Under the pieces are notes generated by a model that was given only the letters and a program-made list of their open reading frames with translations, was not told the DNA's origin and did not search any database. DNA of 42,855 bases from Akkermansiaceae bacterium (GTDB lineage: Bacteria > Verrucomicrobiota > Verrucomicrobiia > Verrucomicrobiales > Akkermansiaceae): assembly GCA_025457665.1 (NCBI GenBank), contig JALOTY010000085.1, positions 1 to 42,855 on the forward strand. Direction: 5' to 3'. Shown piece by piece: positions 15,745 through 25,030 of the stretch; positions within the stretch are counted from its first letter, which is position 1; every line of letters starts with the position of its first letter. The translations under genes were made by a program, and so were the position numbers.

Positions 15745-16551
15745 ATGGACCGCCTCGCCATTCACACCATCACCACGAAAGCCTGGGACCTTCCCACGGC
15801 CGCTGCGAAATACAGCAGTGTCGGAGTCCGCGGCATGGGCGTCTGGAGGCAGTGGCTCGAAGGTCGACCGCTCACGGAATCCCGGCGCATCCTCGATGAC
15901 CACGGAATCAGCGCCGTATCGCTCGTCCGCGGAGGCTTTTTTCCCTACCTCAATGAATCGGAGAAACAGGCTGCCATTGCGGATAACTTGCGCGCTCTCG
16001 ATGAAGCCGCTGCCATCGGCGCGCCGCAGGTGGTTCTCGTCTGCGGTGCGAAGACCGATTTGCCCCTTGGCGAATCCCGTCGTCACATCGAGGAAGGCAT
16101 TGCTTCATGCCTCGAGCACGCCCGCGACTGTGGGGTGAAGCTCGCCATCGAACCGCTTCACCCGATGTACGCCGATTGCCGTAGTGCGGTGAACACGCTC
16201 GGCCAGGCAAATGATATCCTCGACCGCCTCGGCTGCCCGCCTGAAATCGGCATTGCAGCAGATGTCTATCATCTCTGGTGGGATCCGAATCTTTCATCGG
16301 AGATCGCCCGCGCCGGGCACCGCATCATTGGCTTCCATGTCTGTGACTGGCTCACCCCCACCAACGATTTCCTCAACGACCGCGGCCTCATGGGCGAGGG
16401 CTGCATCGATATCAAGGGCATCCGCCAACAGGTTGAAGCCACCGGTTTTCAGGATTGGATCGAAGTCGAAATCTTCTCCAACCGCTGGTGGTCCCAAGAC
16501 CCCGATGCCTATCTCCAATCCATCCTCAAAGCCTATTCGCAACACGTTTGA
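15745..16551 (+). CDS. Sugar phosphate isomerase/epimerase-like TIM-barrel protein
   Basis: A 268-residue AP_endonuc_2-type TIM barrel. Metal and substrate-binding blocks appear in order: VVLVCGAKTDLP, KLAIEPLHPMYADCRSAVN, GIAADVYHLWWDP, IIGFHVCDWLTP and WIEVEIFSNRWW. The conserved Glu and His residues (E in IEPLHP, D and H in ADVYHLWW, H in GFHVCD) are present. Such proteins act as ketose/inosose epimerases or isomerases; the substrate is not clear. It follows GH88 after 88 bp containing repeat locus D and precedes a Gfo/Idh/MocA dehydrogenase, a common partner. Confidence 0.85.
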   Translation: MDRLAIHTITTKAWDLPTAAAKYSSVGVRGMGVWRQWLEGRPLTESRRILDDHGISAVSLVRGGFFPYLNESEKQAAIADNLRALDEAAAIGAPQVVLVCGAKTDLPLGESRRHIEEGIASCLEHARDCGVKLAIEPLHPMYADCRSAVNTLGQANDILDRLGCPPEIGIAADVYHLWWDPNLSSEIARAGHRIIGFHVCDWLTPTNDFLNDRGLMGEGCIDIKGIRQQVEATGFQDWIEVEIFSNRWWSQDPDAYLQSILKAYSQHV

Positions 16552-16614
16552 GAAGGCGAAACATCGCAGGTCAGAAGCAGCGTTTATCCCGATTTCATCC
16601 ATCATCCCAATCTT

Positions 16615-17766
16615 ATGAAAGAACATCGCATCGGCATCATCATGAACGGCGTCACGGGGCGCATGGGGACCAACCAGCATTTGCTGCGATCCATCGACGC
16701 CATCATCAAACAAGGCGGCGTCCGCATCGGTCCCGAAGAGACCATCATGCCCGACCCCATCCTCGTCGGTCGCAGTGAAACCAAACTCAAGGAGCTGATC
16801 TCCCGGTCGAGCGTCACGAAATACACCACGGATCTCGATTCCGTGATGAATGATCCCGCCTATGAGATCTATTTCGATGCCCAGAGCACCCTCCGCCGAT
16901 TCGATGCGGTGAAACAGGCCGCGGCGGCGGGCAAGCATGTTTATTGTGAAAAGCCCACCGCCATCCGGACCGAGGATGCCTATGAGCTTTACCGCATCTG
17001 CCGGGACGCCGGGGTGAAGAATGGCGTCGTGCAGGACAAGCTGTGGTTGCCGGGTCTGGTGAAGTTCAAGCGACTTCAGGAAAACGGCTTCTTCGGTGAA
17101 ATCCTCTCGGTGCGCGGAGAATTCGGATACTGGGTTTTCGAAGGCCACACGATCCCGCCCCAACGGCCCTCATGGAATTACCGCCAGGAAGATGGCGGCG
17201 GCATCATCGTGGACATGCTTTGCCACTGGAGATATGTCATCGATAACCTCTTCGGCAAGGTCAAGAGCGTCTCCACTCTTGCCGCGACTCATATCCCGGA
17301 GCGCATCGATGAAAATGGCAAACCCTACCGCTGCACGGCCGATGACTCCGCCTACAGCACCTTCGAGCTTGAGAATGGCGTCATCTGTCATTTCAACTCC
17401 TCATGGAATGTCCGCGTTCGCCGTGACGACCTTCTGACCATGCAGGTGGATGGCACGAAAGGGAGCGCCGTCATCGGCCTGCGCGACTGCTGGACCCAGC
17501 ACTATGGGAACACCCCGCGGCCGGTGTGGAATCCGGACATTCCGCAGCCCATTTCTTTCCTCGATGGCTGGAGCAAGGTGCCCGAGCAGGAAACCTATGA
17601 CAATGCCTTCAAGATCCAGTGGGAAATGTTCCTCCGCCACGTCGTGCTGGATGAGCCATGGCATTACTCGCTTCTCGAAGGTGCCAAGGGCGTGCAACTC
17701 GCCGAACTCGGCCTGCAATCCAGCGCGGAACGCCGCTGGCTCGACATCCCCGAACTCGAAGCCTGA
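16615..17766 (+). CDS. Gfo/Idh/MocA family oxidoreductase
   Basis: A 383-residue NAD(P)-dependent sugar dehydrogenase-like protein. The N-terminal Rossmann fold shows a modified glycine motif (GIIMNGVTGRMG). The family's EKP motif is VYCEKPTAI, with Lys113. The C-terminal alpha/beta domain (about 150-340) follows. It has no signal peptide, unlike many Verrucomicrobial relatives. It lies 63 bp after the isomerase gene and 8 bp before an SDR gene, consistent with one operon. The likely role is oxidation or epimerisation of a sugar or uronate released by GH88; substrate is inference. Confidence 0.88.
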   Translation: MKEHRIGIIMNGVTGRMGTNQHLLRSIDAIIKQGGVRIGPEETIMPDPILVGRSETKLKELISRSSVTKYTTDLDSVMNDPAYEIYFDAQSTLRRFDAVKQAAAAGKHVYCEKPTAIRTEDAYELYRICRDAGVKNGVVQDKLWLPGLVKFKRLQENGFFGEILSVRGEFGYWVFEGHTIPPQRPSWNYRQEDGGGIIVDMLCHWRYVIDNLFGKVKSVSTLAATHIPERIDENGKPYRCTADDSAYSTFELENGVICHFNSSWNVRVRRDDLLTMQVDGTKGSAVIGLRDCWTQHYGNTPRPVWNPDIPQPISFLDGWSKVPEQETYDNAFKIQWEMFLRHVVLDEPWHYSLLEGAKGVQLAELGLQSSAERRWLDIPELEA

Positions 17767-17774
17767 ATTCCGCC

Positions 17775-18542
17775 ATGATCGCCCTCATCACCGGAGGCAG
17801 CCGCGGCATCGGCCTCGGCTGCGCCCTCGCCCTCGCCCGTGAAGGCTACCGCATCGCCATCAATGGCATGCGCCCTGCCGACCAGGTCAGCGATGTTCTC
17901 GCCCAGCTTCAGGAAAGCGGCGCCCCGGAGGCCCTGTATTGCCAGGGCGATGTGGGGAAGTCCGATGACCGTAGTAGAATCCTCGATGAAGTCCGCGCCC
18001 GTTTCGGCGGACTGAATGTCCTGGTGAACAACGCCGGGGTCGCCCCCGCCGAGCGGCGTGACGTTCTGGAAACGACCTTGGAAAGCTTCCAGCGGCTCAT
18101 GTCCATCAACCTCGAAGCCCCCTATTTCCTGACCCAGGCGGTGGCAAACTGGTTGATCGAACAAAAGCAGGCCGACCCCGCCTTCCACGGCTGCATCATC
18201 AATGTCAACTCGATCAGCGCCACGGTGGTCTCCACGAATCGGGGCGAATACTGCGTGAGCAAGGCCGGCCTCGCCATGGTGACGCAGCTCTTCGCCGCAC
18301 GACTCGGGCAGTACGATCTGCCGGTGTATGAGGTCCGCCCCGGTGTCACCAGGACCGACATGACCGCCGGCGTGACGGAGAAATACGACAAGCTCATCGC
18401 CGACGGCCTCTGCGTGACGCCACGCTGGGGATTTCCCGAGGATGTCGGCAAGGCCATCGCTTCCCTTGCCCGCCGCGACTTCCCGTATTCCACCGGCCAA
18501 ACCATCATGATCGATGGCGGACTCACCATCCCACGACTTTGA
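17775..18542 (+). CDS. Short-chain dehydrogenase/reductase (3-ketoacyl-ACP reductase-like)
   Basis: A 255-residue classical SDR. The cofactor motif is TGGSRGIG (residues 6-13), NNAG is present, the catalytic Ser lies in NVNSISA, and the catalytic pair is Y159/K163 in YCVSK. The C-terminal GGL ending is typical. ATG 17775 lies 8 bp after the preceding stop. Proteins annotated as 3-ketoacyl-ACP reductase that sit beside GH88, TIM-barrel and Gfo/Idh/MocA genes usually serve in sugar or uronate catabolism rather than fatty acid synthesis, possibly KduD-like; this is inference. Confidence 0.88.
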   Translation: MIALITGGSRGIGLGCALALAREGYRIAINGMRPADQVSDVLAQLQESGAPEALYCQGDVGKSDDRSRILDEVRARFGGLNVLVNNAGVAPAERRDVLETTLESFQRLMSINLEAPYFLTQAVANWLIEQKQADPAFHGCIINVNSISATVVSTNRGEYCVSKAGLAMVTQLFAARLGQYDLPVYEVRPGVTRTDMTAGVTEKYDKLIADGLCVTPRWGFPEDVGKAIASLARRDFPYSTGQTIMIDGGLTIPRL

Positions 18543-18595
18543 CAGGATCGGTGATTCGGCCTTTCCCCCAGTGGAACTTTGGTCGAGAATAGGGC

Positions 18596-19471
18596 GTGCT
18601 TCGACCACTCCTTGTTCTTTTCCTCTTCGCCCTCGGGCTTCGGGCGGCGGAGTTGGTGCGTATCGATGCCTGTGAGCTTGTCCCCACCGACTGGGCGGAT
18701 GGTGACAGCTTTCTGGTGAGGACGCCGGATGGACAGGAACACACCGTGCGCCTCTACGGGGCGGACTGCATCGAGTGGCATATTGGCGACGAATCCGATG
18801 CCCGTCGCCTGCGGGCCCAGCGTCGATACTTCGGGATTTCCGATCATGGAGGATCGGCCCAAGCCAGCATCGATGCCGCCAAGTCCTTCGGCGAAAAAGC
18901 CGCCGAGCGACGCACCGAGTTGCTCGGGAAACCTTTCACCCTGATCACGTCCTTTGCCGACGCGCGCGGCGATGGTCGGCACAAGCGCATCTACGGCTTT
19001 GTTCGTACTTCGAGCGGTGACGACCTTGCCACCGTCCTCGTGCGTGAAGGTCTGGCACGGGCCTTCGGCGTTTACCGGCAGACGCCGGAGGGCTTGTCGA
19101 AAGACGATTGGCAGCAGGAGTTGGCCGACCATGAACTCGCTGCCGCCAGCCGCCGTCTGGGAGTGTGGAAACTCACCGATTGGGAGAAACTCCCTGCCGA
19201 ACGCCGCGCCGAGCGCGAGGATCTCGCCCAACTTCGAGGAGCCATCGACGATGCCGCCGAGCCGGAAGCGGAAAGCATCGACCTCAACCAAGCCGCACGG
19301 GATGAACTCATGCGCCTCCCGGGGATCGGCGAAAAGACAGCCAACGCGATCATCGAGCACCGCGAGGAGAAGCCCTTCACCACCATCGATGAACTCGACG
19401 AAATCCCCGGCATCGGCCCGGCGACCTTGGAGCGCATCCGTCCTTTCCTGACGGTATCCCGCGAACCTTGA
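18596..19471 (+). CDS. Exported SNase-like nuclease fused to a ComEA-type helix-hairpin-helix domain
   Basis: A 291-residue protein starting at GTG 18596 with a signal peptide (LRPLLVLFLFALGLRAAE). Residues about 25-180 resemble staphylococcal nuclease: DGDSFLVRTPDG, VRLYGADCIEW, GDGRHKRIYGFVR and LVREGLARAFG. The residues expected for Arg35, Glu43 and Arg87 can be placed. The C-terminal about 60 residues are two helix-hairpin-helix motifs (LMRLPGIGEKTANAIIEHRE; then IDELDEIPGIGPATLERIRP), as in the DNA-binding domain of ComEA. It probably degrades or processes DNA outside the cytoplasm, possibly linked to DNA uptake. It is 13 bp upstream of lpxA. Confidence 0.85.
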   Translation: MLRPLLVLFLFALGLRAAELVRIDACELVPTDWADGDSFLVRTPDGQEHTVRLYGADCIEWHIGDESDARRLRAQRRYFGISDHGGSAQASIDAAKSFGEKAAERRTELLGKPFTLITSFADARGDGRHKRIYGFVRTSSGDDLATVLVREGLARAFGVYRQTPEGLSKDDWQQELADHELAAASRRLGVWKLTDWEKLPAERRAEREDLAQLRGAIDDAAEPEAESIDLNQAARDELMRLPGIGEKTANAIIEHREEKPFTTIDELDEIPGIGPATLERIRPFLTVSREP

Positions 19472-19484
19472 GAGAGGTCACATC

Positions 19485-20300
19485 TTGCGCTTGGCCAAGC
19501 GGCGCGGGGCGATCAAAGTCGGCGGCGTGATCCACCCCACGGCCATCATCGCCCCCACCGCCCGCCTCGGAGAAAATGTCCGCATCGGACCATACTCGGT
19601 GGTCGGGGAAAACGTGACCCTCGGCGACCGCTGCGTGCTGCATTCCCATGTGATGATCGAGGGCCACTCGACCATCGGCTGCGACAACGAGTTCTTCCCT
19701 TTTTCCGCGATCGGCGGGAAAACCCAGGACCTGAAATACGCCGGTGAGCCGACCTCCCTGATCATCGGTGACCGCAATGTTTTCCGGGAAAACACCACCG
19801 TCCACCGCGGCACTTTCGATCACACGCCCACGCGCATCGGTCACGACAATCTCATCCTGGCCTACTCCCATATCGCGCATGAGTGCCAACTCGGGAACCA
19901 CATCATCCTCTCCAACAATGTCATGCTCGCCGGCCATGTGACCGTCGAAGACCACGCCATCATCGCCGGGCTCACGGGAGTGCACCAGTTTTGCAAGATC
20001 GGCTGCCATGTGATGATCGGCGGTTGTTCACGGATCCCGCAGGACGTGGCGCCTTACATGATTGTTGAAGGAAACCCGGCCGAAACCCGGGCGATCAACC
20101 AGGTGGGCTTGAGCCGCCGGGGTTTCACCGAGGACGACCTCCGTGCGCTGCGCACTGCCTACAAGCGGCTGTTCCTCAAGAAGGACGCCAATCTCAGCCT
20201 CGCGGTTTCCGCCTTGAAGGCCGAGGCGGCGGCGAACAATCCCCACGTGAAACACCTCATCGCCTTTGTGGAATCCTCCCAGCGCGGCATCACCCGCTGA
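19485..20300 (+). CDS. lpxA: Acyl-ACP--UDP-N-acetylglucosamine O-acyltransferase
   Basis: A 271-residue left-handed beta-helix enzyme for the first step of lipid A synthesis. Hexapeptide repeats fill the first about 190 residues. The diagnostic GKTQDLKYAGEPTSLIIG block and SHIAHEC are present, with H132 matching the catalytic histidine. The C-terminal helical part (about 200-271) is normal. Start is TTG at 19485; an alternative GTG about 45 bases later would trim a basic leader. Presence of LpxA indicates a lipopolysaccharide-bearing outer membrane. It stands alone here rather than in the usual lpxD-fabZ-lpxA cluster. Confidence 0.93.
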   Translation: MRLAKRRGAIKVGGVIHPTAIIAPTARLGENVRIGPYSVVGENVTLGDRCVLHSHVMIEGHSTIGCDNEFFPFSAIGGKTQDLKYAGEPTSLIIGDRNVFRENTTVHRGTFDHTPTRIGHDNLILAYSHIAHECQLGNHIILSNNVMLAGHVTVEDHAIIAGLTGVHQFCKIGCHVMIGGCSRIPQDVAPYMIVEGNPAETRAINQVGLSRRGFTEDDLRALRTAYKRLFLKKDANLSLAVSALKAEAAANNPHVKHLIAFVESSQRGITR

Positions 20301-20382
20301 TCGGAACGCTCCTCCCCCAAAAGGAGGTCTTTCCGAAATGAACTCCGCCCGCTAAGGTCACCCGAGTCACCCCCGGTTTTCT

Positions 20383-21651
20383 GTGAAATTCCTGTTATTG
20401 CTTCTGCTCTGCCCGTTGCTTCACGCTGCGGAGTGGCATGTGGCACCCACAGGAGATGATGCCGACCGCGGCGATCGCCGACAGCCCTTCGCCTCGATCC
20501 AGCGCGCTCAGCGGGAGGTCAAGCCCGGCGATACCGTCTTCATCCACGGCGGCACCTACCGCATCCAGGAAAAGGACATCGCCCGTCGACATGGCATCTG
20601 GGCTTACGTGATCGATCTCCAGAAAAGCGGGAAACCCGGCAAACCCATCAGCTACCGCGCCGTGCCGGGGGAGTCGCCAGTCTTCGATTTTTCCGCCGTG
20701 AAGCCGCCCGGCTTGCGCGTCCATGCCTTCGAGGTCGGTGGTTCCCATCTCGTCATTGAGGGCCTGCGCGTCACCGGCGTGCAGGTGACGATGACCGGCC
20801 ACACGCAATCGATCTGTTTCTCCAACCGCGGCTCGCACAATCGTTTCGAGAGGCTCTCGATGCATGACGGCATGGCCATCGGCTTCTACCTCAACCGCGG
20901 CTCGCACAACCTCATCCTGAATTGCGACGCCTGGAACAACCATGATCCGGTCTCCGATGGCGGGCGCGGGGGAAATGTCGATGGCTTCGGCGGTCACCCG
21001 ACCCGTGGCGATATTGGCAATATCTTCCGCGGCTGCCGGGCCTGGTTCAATTCCGACGATGGCTTCGACTGCATCAGCGCCTGGGAGGCGATCCGCTTCG
21101 AGAACTGCATCGCCTATGCCAATGGCAAATCCCCCGAAGGTCGCAGCCTGGGTGATGGCAACGGCTTCAAGATCGGAGGATTCGGTCTCAAGGCCGATCG
21201 CGGACTGCCGCAGCCCATGCCACGGCACACGGTCATCGGCTGCATCGCCGTCCAGAACAAGGCCAACGGGTTCTACGCCAACCACCACCCCGGCGGCAGC
21301 GACTGGGGCCACAACTCCGCTTTCGGAAACCGCACGAATTTCAATTTCCTCGGCAGGGATTTCGATGCCCAGAAATCCATCCCCGGTCCCGGTCACCGCA
21401 TTCGCCACAATCTCTCCTTCCGAGCCCACCGCAACGAGGTCGAGTATCTCGATCCCGCCCTCTGCGAAGTCACTTCGAATCTCTTTGGCGAAGGCCTGAA
21501 GGCGGAGGATTTCATCAGCCTCGACCCCAAACTCCTGCTCGCGCCACGCAGCCGCGATGGCTCGCTGCCGGAGCATGACTTCATGAAACCCCGCGAGGGT
21601 TCAAGGCTCAGCCGCCTGAGACCGGTGCCGGGGGCGCTGACGATCCGTTAG
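20383..21651 (+). CDS. Secreted right-handed beta-helix protein, PL9-like pectate lyase
   Basis: A 422-residue protein with a signal peptide (KFLLLLLLCPLLHAA), starting at GTG 20383. It opens with the DUF1565-like block of surface beta-helix enzymes (WHVAPTGDDADRGDRRQPFA) and continues with repeated helix rungs. FRGCRAWFNSDDGFDCISAW resembles the Asp-rich calcium site of family 9 polysaccharide lyases, and a GNGFKIGGFGL segment may supply the catalytic lysine. It probably cleaves pectin-like or other uronate polymers, which would generate substrates for the GH88 enzyme at 14277; that link is inference. It is convergent with the AI-2E gene. Confidence 0.8.
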   Translation: MKFLLLLLLCPLLHAAEWHVAPTGDDADRGDRRQPFASIQRAQREVKPGDTVFIHGGTYRIQEKDIARRHGIWAYVIDLQKSGKPGKPISYRAVPGESPVFDFSAVKPPGLRVHAFEVGGSHLVIEGLRVTGVQVTMTGHTQSICFSNRGSHNRFERLSMHDGMAIGFYLNRGSHNLILNCDAWNNHDPVSDGGRGGNVDGFGGHPTRGDIGNIFRGCRAWFNSDDGFDCISAWEAIRFENCIAYANGKSPEGRSLGDGNGFKIGGFGLKADRGLPQPMPRHTVIGCIAVQNKANGFYANHHPGGSDWGHNSAFGNRTNFNFLGRDFDAQKSIPGPGHRIRHNLSFRAHRNEVEYLDPALCEVTSNLFGEGLKAEDFISLDPKLLLAPRSRDGSLPEHDFMKPREGSRLSRLRPVPGALTIR

Positions 21652-21703
21652 AAGCGGTCGCTCGCGTTCGAGTTCGGCCCAAGCTCCGGGGCACGACGGG
21701 CAA

Positions 21704-22963
21704 TCAACCCGCATCCTCCGGGTTGTCGACGAGCTCCCCTGGCCCATCCGCCACGGCCAGCGGGATGCGGTTTGACGACCACTCCTCGATCAAGCGGAAG
21801 GCAACCGCCAACAAGGTGGGCCCGAGGAAAATCCCCACCAAGCCGAAGGCGAGCGCACCGCCGATCACCCCGCAGAAAATCAGCGCGAAGGGCAGTTGCG
21901 AGGTCTGGCTGATGAGGATGGGACGGACCACGTTATCGACACTGCTGATGGCAAATACCCCCCAGATCAGCATGAAGACGCCCCACCAGGTCTGACCCTG
22001 GGAAAACAGCCACAGGGCGGCCGGACCCCAGATCAGGGGCGGGCCGAAAGGCAGGATGACGGCGAGGAAGAAAGTCATCACTGCCAGCAGCACTGTGCCC
22101 GGAACATTGGCGATCCAGAAACCGATGCCGGCGATCACGGACTGGATCACGGCCGTGCCCAGAATTCCGAAAACCACCCCGCGCACCGTGTCGCCCGCCA
22201 CCTTGATCAAATGCCTGCCGCGCTGCCCGGCCAGCCGTTCGAGGATCACGCCGAGTCGCTCGGAAAGCTCCGGAGCATCGCGCAGGAGGAAAAAGGCCAG
22301 CAGGGCGCTGACCAGCACCTGCGTCACCCCTTGCCCCACCGCCACGCCCGCGGCAATCAACCACGATTTCGCCGAAACCAAGAGCCGGGCGATCACGGCA
22401 ACGATGTGCGGCGAACCCGGGTCATCCACCGCCCCAAGCTCCTCCGCTTCCGCAGGGGGCTTTTCATCGATCAGCGATGGCAGCGCCCCTTCATCGCCCT
22501 CCGTGACCTTCGGCTCCGCTTCTACGGCCTGGTCCAGCTCATCGATCCAGCGGTTCCGGTCCTCCGCGAAACCTGTCCAGTATTCGCCCAACTCATCGCC
22601 TACCCCCGGCAGCTCGGCCAGCCACTCCGGGGGTTTTTCGGGAGCGGACATGAACCAGGTCCGCGTCGCGATTGCCAGATCCCGACCGTCCTGCGCCAGC
22701 GTGACGCCGATGAAGACCACCGGACCGGCGAAAATCACCGCCACGGTCAGGGTGACCAGGCAAGCCGCCAGCGTCCGTGAACCCCGGAACCAGCGGGTGA
22801 AGACTTTCTGCAAGGGGAACAAGGAGTAGGAGAGAATCATCGCCCAGGTCAGGGCGGTCAGGAAGGGTTTGAGGACAAAAAAGCAGCCGCCTAACAACAA
22901 CAGCAGCGCGAGCCAGCCGAGCAGGGGTTCGGTCTTGCGGAGCGGGGTGGGGGAGTCGTCCAT
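21704..22963 (-). CDS. AI-2E family transporter (PerM/TqsA-like)
   Basis: A 419-residue polytopic membrane protein with about seven to eight hydrophobic helices: two N-terminal (about 13-47), one near 64-87, and a C-terminal block (about 215-390) including FWIANVPGTVLLAVMTFFLA and PFGPPLIWGPAALWLF. Between them is a long acidic loop (about 100-200) rich in Glu and Pro that is bigger than in most relatives. The family includes AI-2 exporters and sodium/proton antiporters, so the cargo cannot be assigned. It is divergent from the trkH-type gene with 285 bp between them, in which I see no gene or known RNA motif. Confidence 0.88.
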   Translation of the reverse strand: MDDSPTPLRKTEPLLGWLALLLLLGGCFFVLKPFLTALTWAMILSYSLFPLQKVFTRWFRGSRTLAACLVTLTVAVIFAGPVVFIGVTLAQDGRDLAIATRTWFMSAPEKPPEWLAELPGVGDELGEYWTGFAEDRNRWIDELDQAVEAEPKVTEGDEGALPSLIDEKPPAEAEELGAVDDPGSPHIVAVIARLLVSAKSWLIAAGVAVGQGVTQVLVSALLAFFLLRDAPELSERLGVILERLAGQRGRHLIKVAGDTVRGVVFGILGTAVIQSVIAGIGFWIANVPGTVLLAVMTFFLAVILPFGPPLIWGPAALWLFSQGQTWWGVFMLIWGVFAISSVDNVVRPILISQTSQLPFALIFCGVIGGALAFGLVGIFLGPTLLAVAFRLIEEWSSNRIPLAVADGPGELVDNPEDAG

Positions 22964-23248
22964 GAGAAATCAGAAATCGAGAAACACCAGGGAGGGATTC
23001 GCGGGGCCGATTCGCCCGCAGAAATCATGCCGGGTGCCGCAGTTGGCCCGCAAGACGCCCATGGGATGATTCGAGAAACGCCTTCTCCCGTGTTTCATCA
23101 TCGACACCCTTGGTTTCAACCATCCATGTCCCGGGATCAAGGAGGAACTCGGAACTTCTCCAGAAGCAGCCAAGCTGCCCGCGGCCTCAAACGCCGCCCC
23201 GGAAACAGGCTTTTCAACCGGCTCCGGGGGCGCTAGATCTCCCCCGGC

Positions 23249-25015
23249 ATGCATGAACCAGACGCGCCGGACCCGCAGGGGGTGGTCCTCAGGATTTGCC
23301 GGCAGGTCATGCATCCGCTCGTCACGCTGCTGTCCGCGTGTTGCCTCCTCGCCCTCATCGGTTGGACGGGTGAAATCACCGGCTGGATTCACGCTGTCAC
23401 CCTCTTTTCCGCCCTGGCTTTCACCACGGAAAGAACCCTGCTCTTCCGCGAAGAGGGGAAAAAGAGCCCCGAACGGAGACGGCTTTTCCTGCATGAAATC
23501 GTCGCCGCCGCCGTCGGTCTCGTCGCCCTCGTCCTGCTGATCGGCTGGGGCTCGGGCAGCCCGGCAGGGCCCACGGGTTGTTATGTCTTCATCCAACTGA
23601 GCGTGCTGGCCTCGGGACTGGCATCGATGATCCACCACCAGACTCGTTTCACCGCCCGTGCCTTTCACCCCGGCTGGATGCTCATGGGTTCCTTCCTTGC
23701 CATCATCATCGCCGGCACGCTGCTCCTGAAAATGCCCCGCTGCGTGCAGCCCGGGCAAACCTGCACCTGGCTGGATGCCGCCTTCACCAGCACCAGCGCG
23801 GTCTGCGTGACCGGCTTGTCGGTCCAGAACACCGCCACCTTCTTCAGCCTCACCGGTCAGATCGTCATCCTGATGCTCATCCAGATCGGCGGGCTTGGGA
23901 TCATGACGCTGACTTTCTTCGCCGCCGTGATCCTCTTCGAGGGTCTCTCGCTTCACGACCGGCTGCTGTTAGGCCGCATGATCCAGGACAACCGGCTTTC
24001 CCGCATCAGCACGACCTTGACCTTCATCGTCATCATGACCTTCGTCTGCGAGGCCATCGGTGCCCTGGTTCTTTTCCTTGGCATGGATGCGGGGATGGGC
24101 TGGCGGGCGCGGCTGTTTCATTCGGTCTTCCACTCGGTCTCGGCCTTCTGCAATGCCGGTTTCTCGACTTTTCCCGACGGCATGGCCACGGGCTTCCTGA
24201 AAGACAATGCCACCTGGCAGGTCTGCGTGATGATGCTCATCGTCATCGGCGGTTTGGGCACCATCGTCGTGGAAGACCTCTGTCAATGGGCGATCGCCGT
24301 CGTGCGCAGGCGGCGGGGAAAAACCGAGAAACGCCATCGCCTTCGCGTTCACACCCGCATCGTCCTGGTGACCACGGCGGTGCTGATCGTAGGCGGAGCC
24401 GCCGCCATGCTTGCCACCGAGTTCCTGCTCTGGGAAGGCCCAGAAAACGGCGGCAAGATCCTCACGGCTCTCTTCCATTCCATCACCGCCCGCACTGCGG
24501 GATTCAATACCGTGCCCATGGGGCTCATCGGTCCCATGACCATTCATGTCCTGATGATCCTGATGTTCATTGGCGGTTCTCCGGGCGGCACGGCGGGCGG
24601 TATCCGCACCACCGTCATCACTGTCGGCCTCGGCCACCTCTGGAGCCAGCTTCGCGGTGGCAGGCGTGGCATGGTCGCCTTCAATCGCACCATCCCGGCG
24701 GAAACCGGCAGCCGTGCGCTCGGCCTGCTGATGCTTGCCGTCATCTGGCTGGTTGGAAATTTCATGATCTTTCAGTTTATCGAAAGCGGCCGGGGCATAT
24801 CGGATAACCGACTGCTCTTCGAGCTGATCAGCGCCTTCGCGACCGTCGGCCTTTCGCTCGACCTCACGCCGCTCCTCACGGATGGCGGGAAATCCCTGAT
24901 CATCATCAACATGTTCGTCGGTCGGATCGGCCTGCTCACGGTCATGGCCACCCTGATTCCTCCCGATGTCCGCCCCGCTTCGGGCAGACCCGGCGAAGAC
25001 CTTCTCCTCACCTGA
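23249..25015 (+). CDS. TrkH/KtrB family potassium uptake protein
   Basis: A 588-residue K+ transporter subunit. The four pore-loop segments are visible: TSTSAVCVTGLSVQNT, HSVSAFCNAGFSTF, HSITARTAGFNTVP and FELISAFATVGLSL. The GGSPGGTAGGIRTT block before the last helices is typical. An N-terminal extension of about 140 residues adds several extra membrane helices before the core. It is followed after 15 bp by its regulatory trkA/ktrA-type subunit, so the two form a complete Ktr-like K+ uptake system. No c-di-AMP riboswitch-like motif is evident upstream. Confidence 0.93.
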   Translation: MHEPDAPDPQGVVLRICRQVMHPLVTLLSACCLLALIGWTGEITGWIHAVTLFSALAFTTERTLLFREEGKKSPERRRLFLHEIVAAAVGLVALVLLIGWGSGSPAGPTGCYVFIQLSVLASGLASMIHHQTRFTARAFHPGWMLMGSFLAIIIAGTLLLKMPRCVQPGQTCTWLDAAFTSTSAVCVTGLSVQNTATFFSLTGQIVILMLIQIGGLGIMTLTFFAAVILFEGLSLHDRLLLGRMIQDNRLSRISTTLTFIVIMTFVCEAIGALVLFLGMDAGMGWRARLFHSVFHSVSAFCNAGFSTFPDGMATGFLKDNATWQVCVMMLIVIGGLGTIVVEDLCQWAIAVVRRRRGKTEKRHRLRVHTRIVLVTTAVLIVGGAAAMLATEFLLWEGPENGGKILTALFHSITARTAGFNTVPMGLIGPMTIHVLMILMFIGGSPGGTAGGIRTTVITVGLGHLWSQLRGGRRGMVAFNRTIPAETGSRALGLLMLAVIWLVGNFMIFQFIESGRGISDNRLLFELISAFATVGLSLDLTPLLTDGGKSLIIINMFVGRIGLLTVMATLIPPDVRPASGRPGEDLLLT

Positions 25016-25030
25016 ACCCCATCGTTTCCC

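Noticed and set aside
20308..20333. Terminator after lpxA (CCTCC / GGAGG with an A-rich loop).
   Set aside because: The stem is only 5 bp and is followed by TCTTTCC rather than a T-run.
22964..23248. A 69-residue frame (23027-23236) or a K+/c-di-AMP riboswitch upstream of the trkH-type gene.
   Set aside because: The frame has no plausible composition or start signal, and I could not find the conserved core of any riboswitch known to me.
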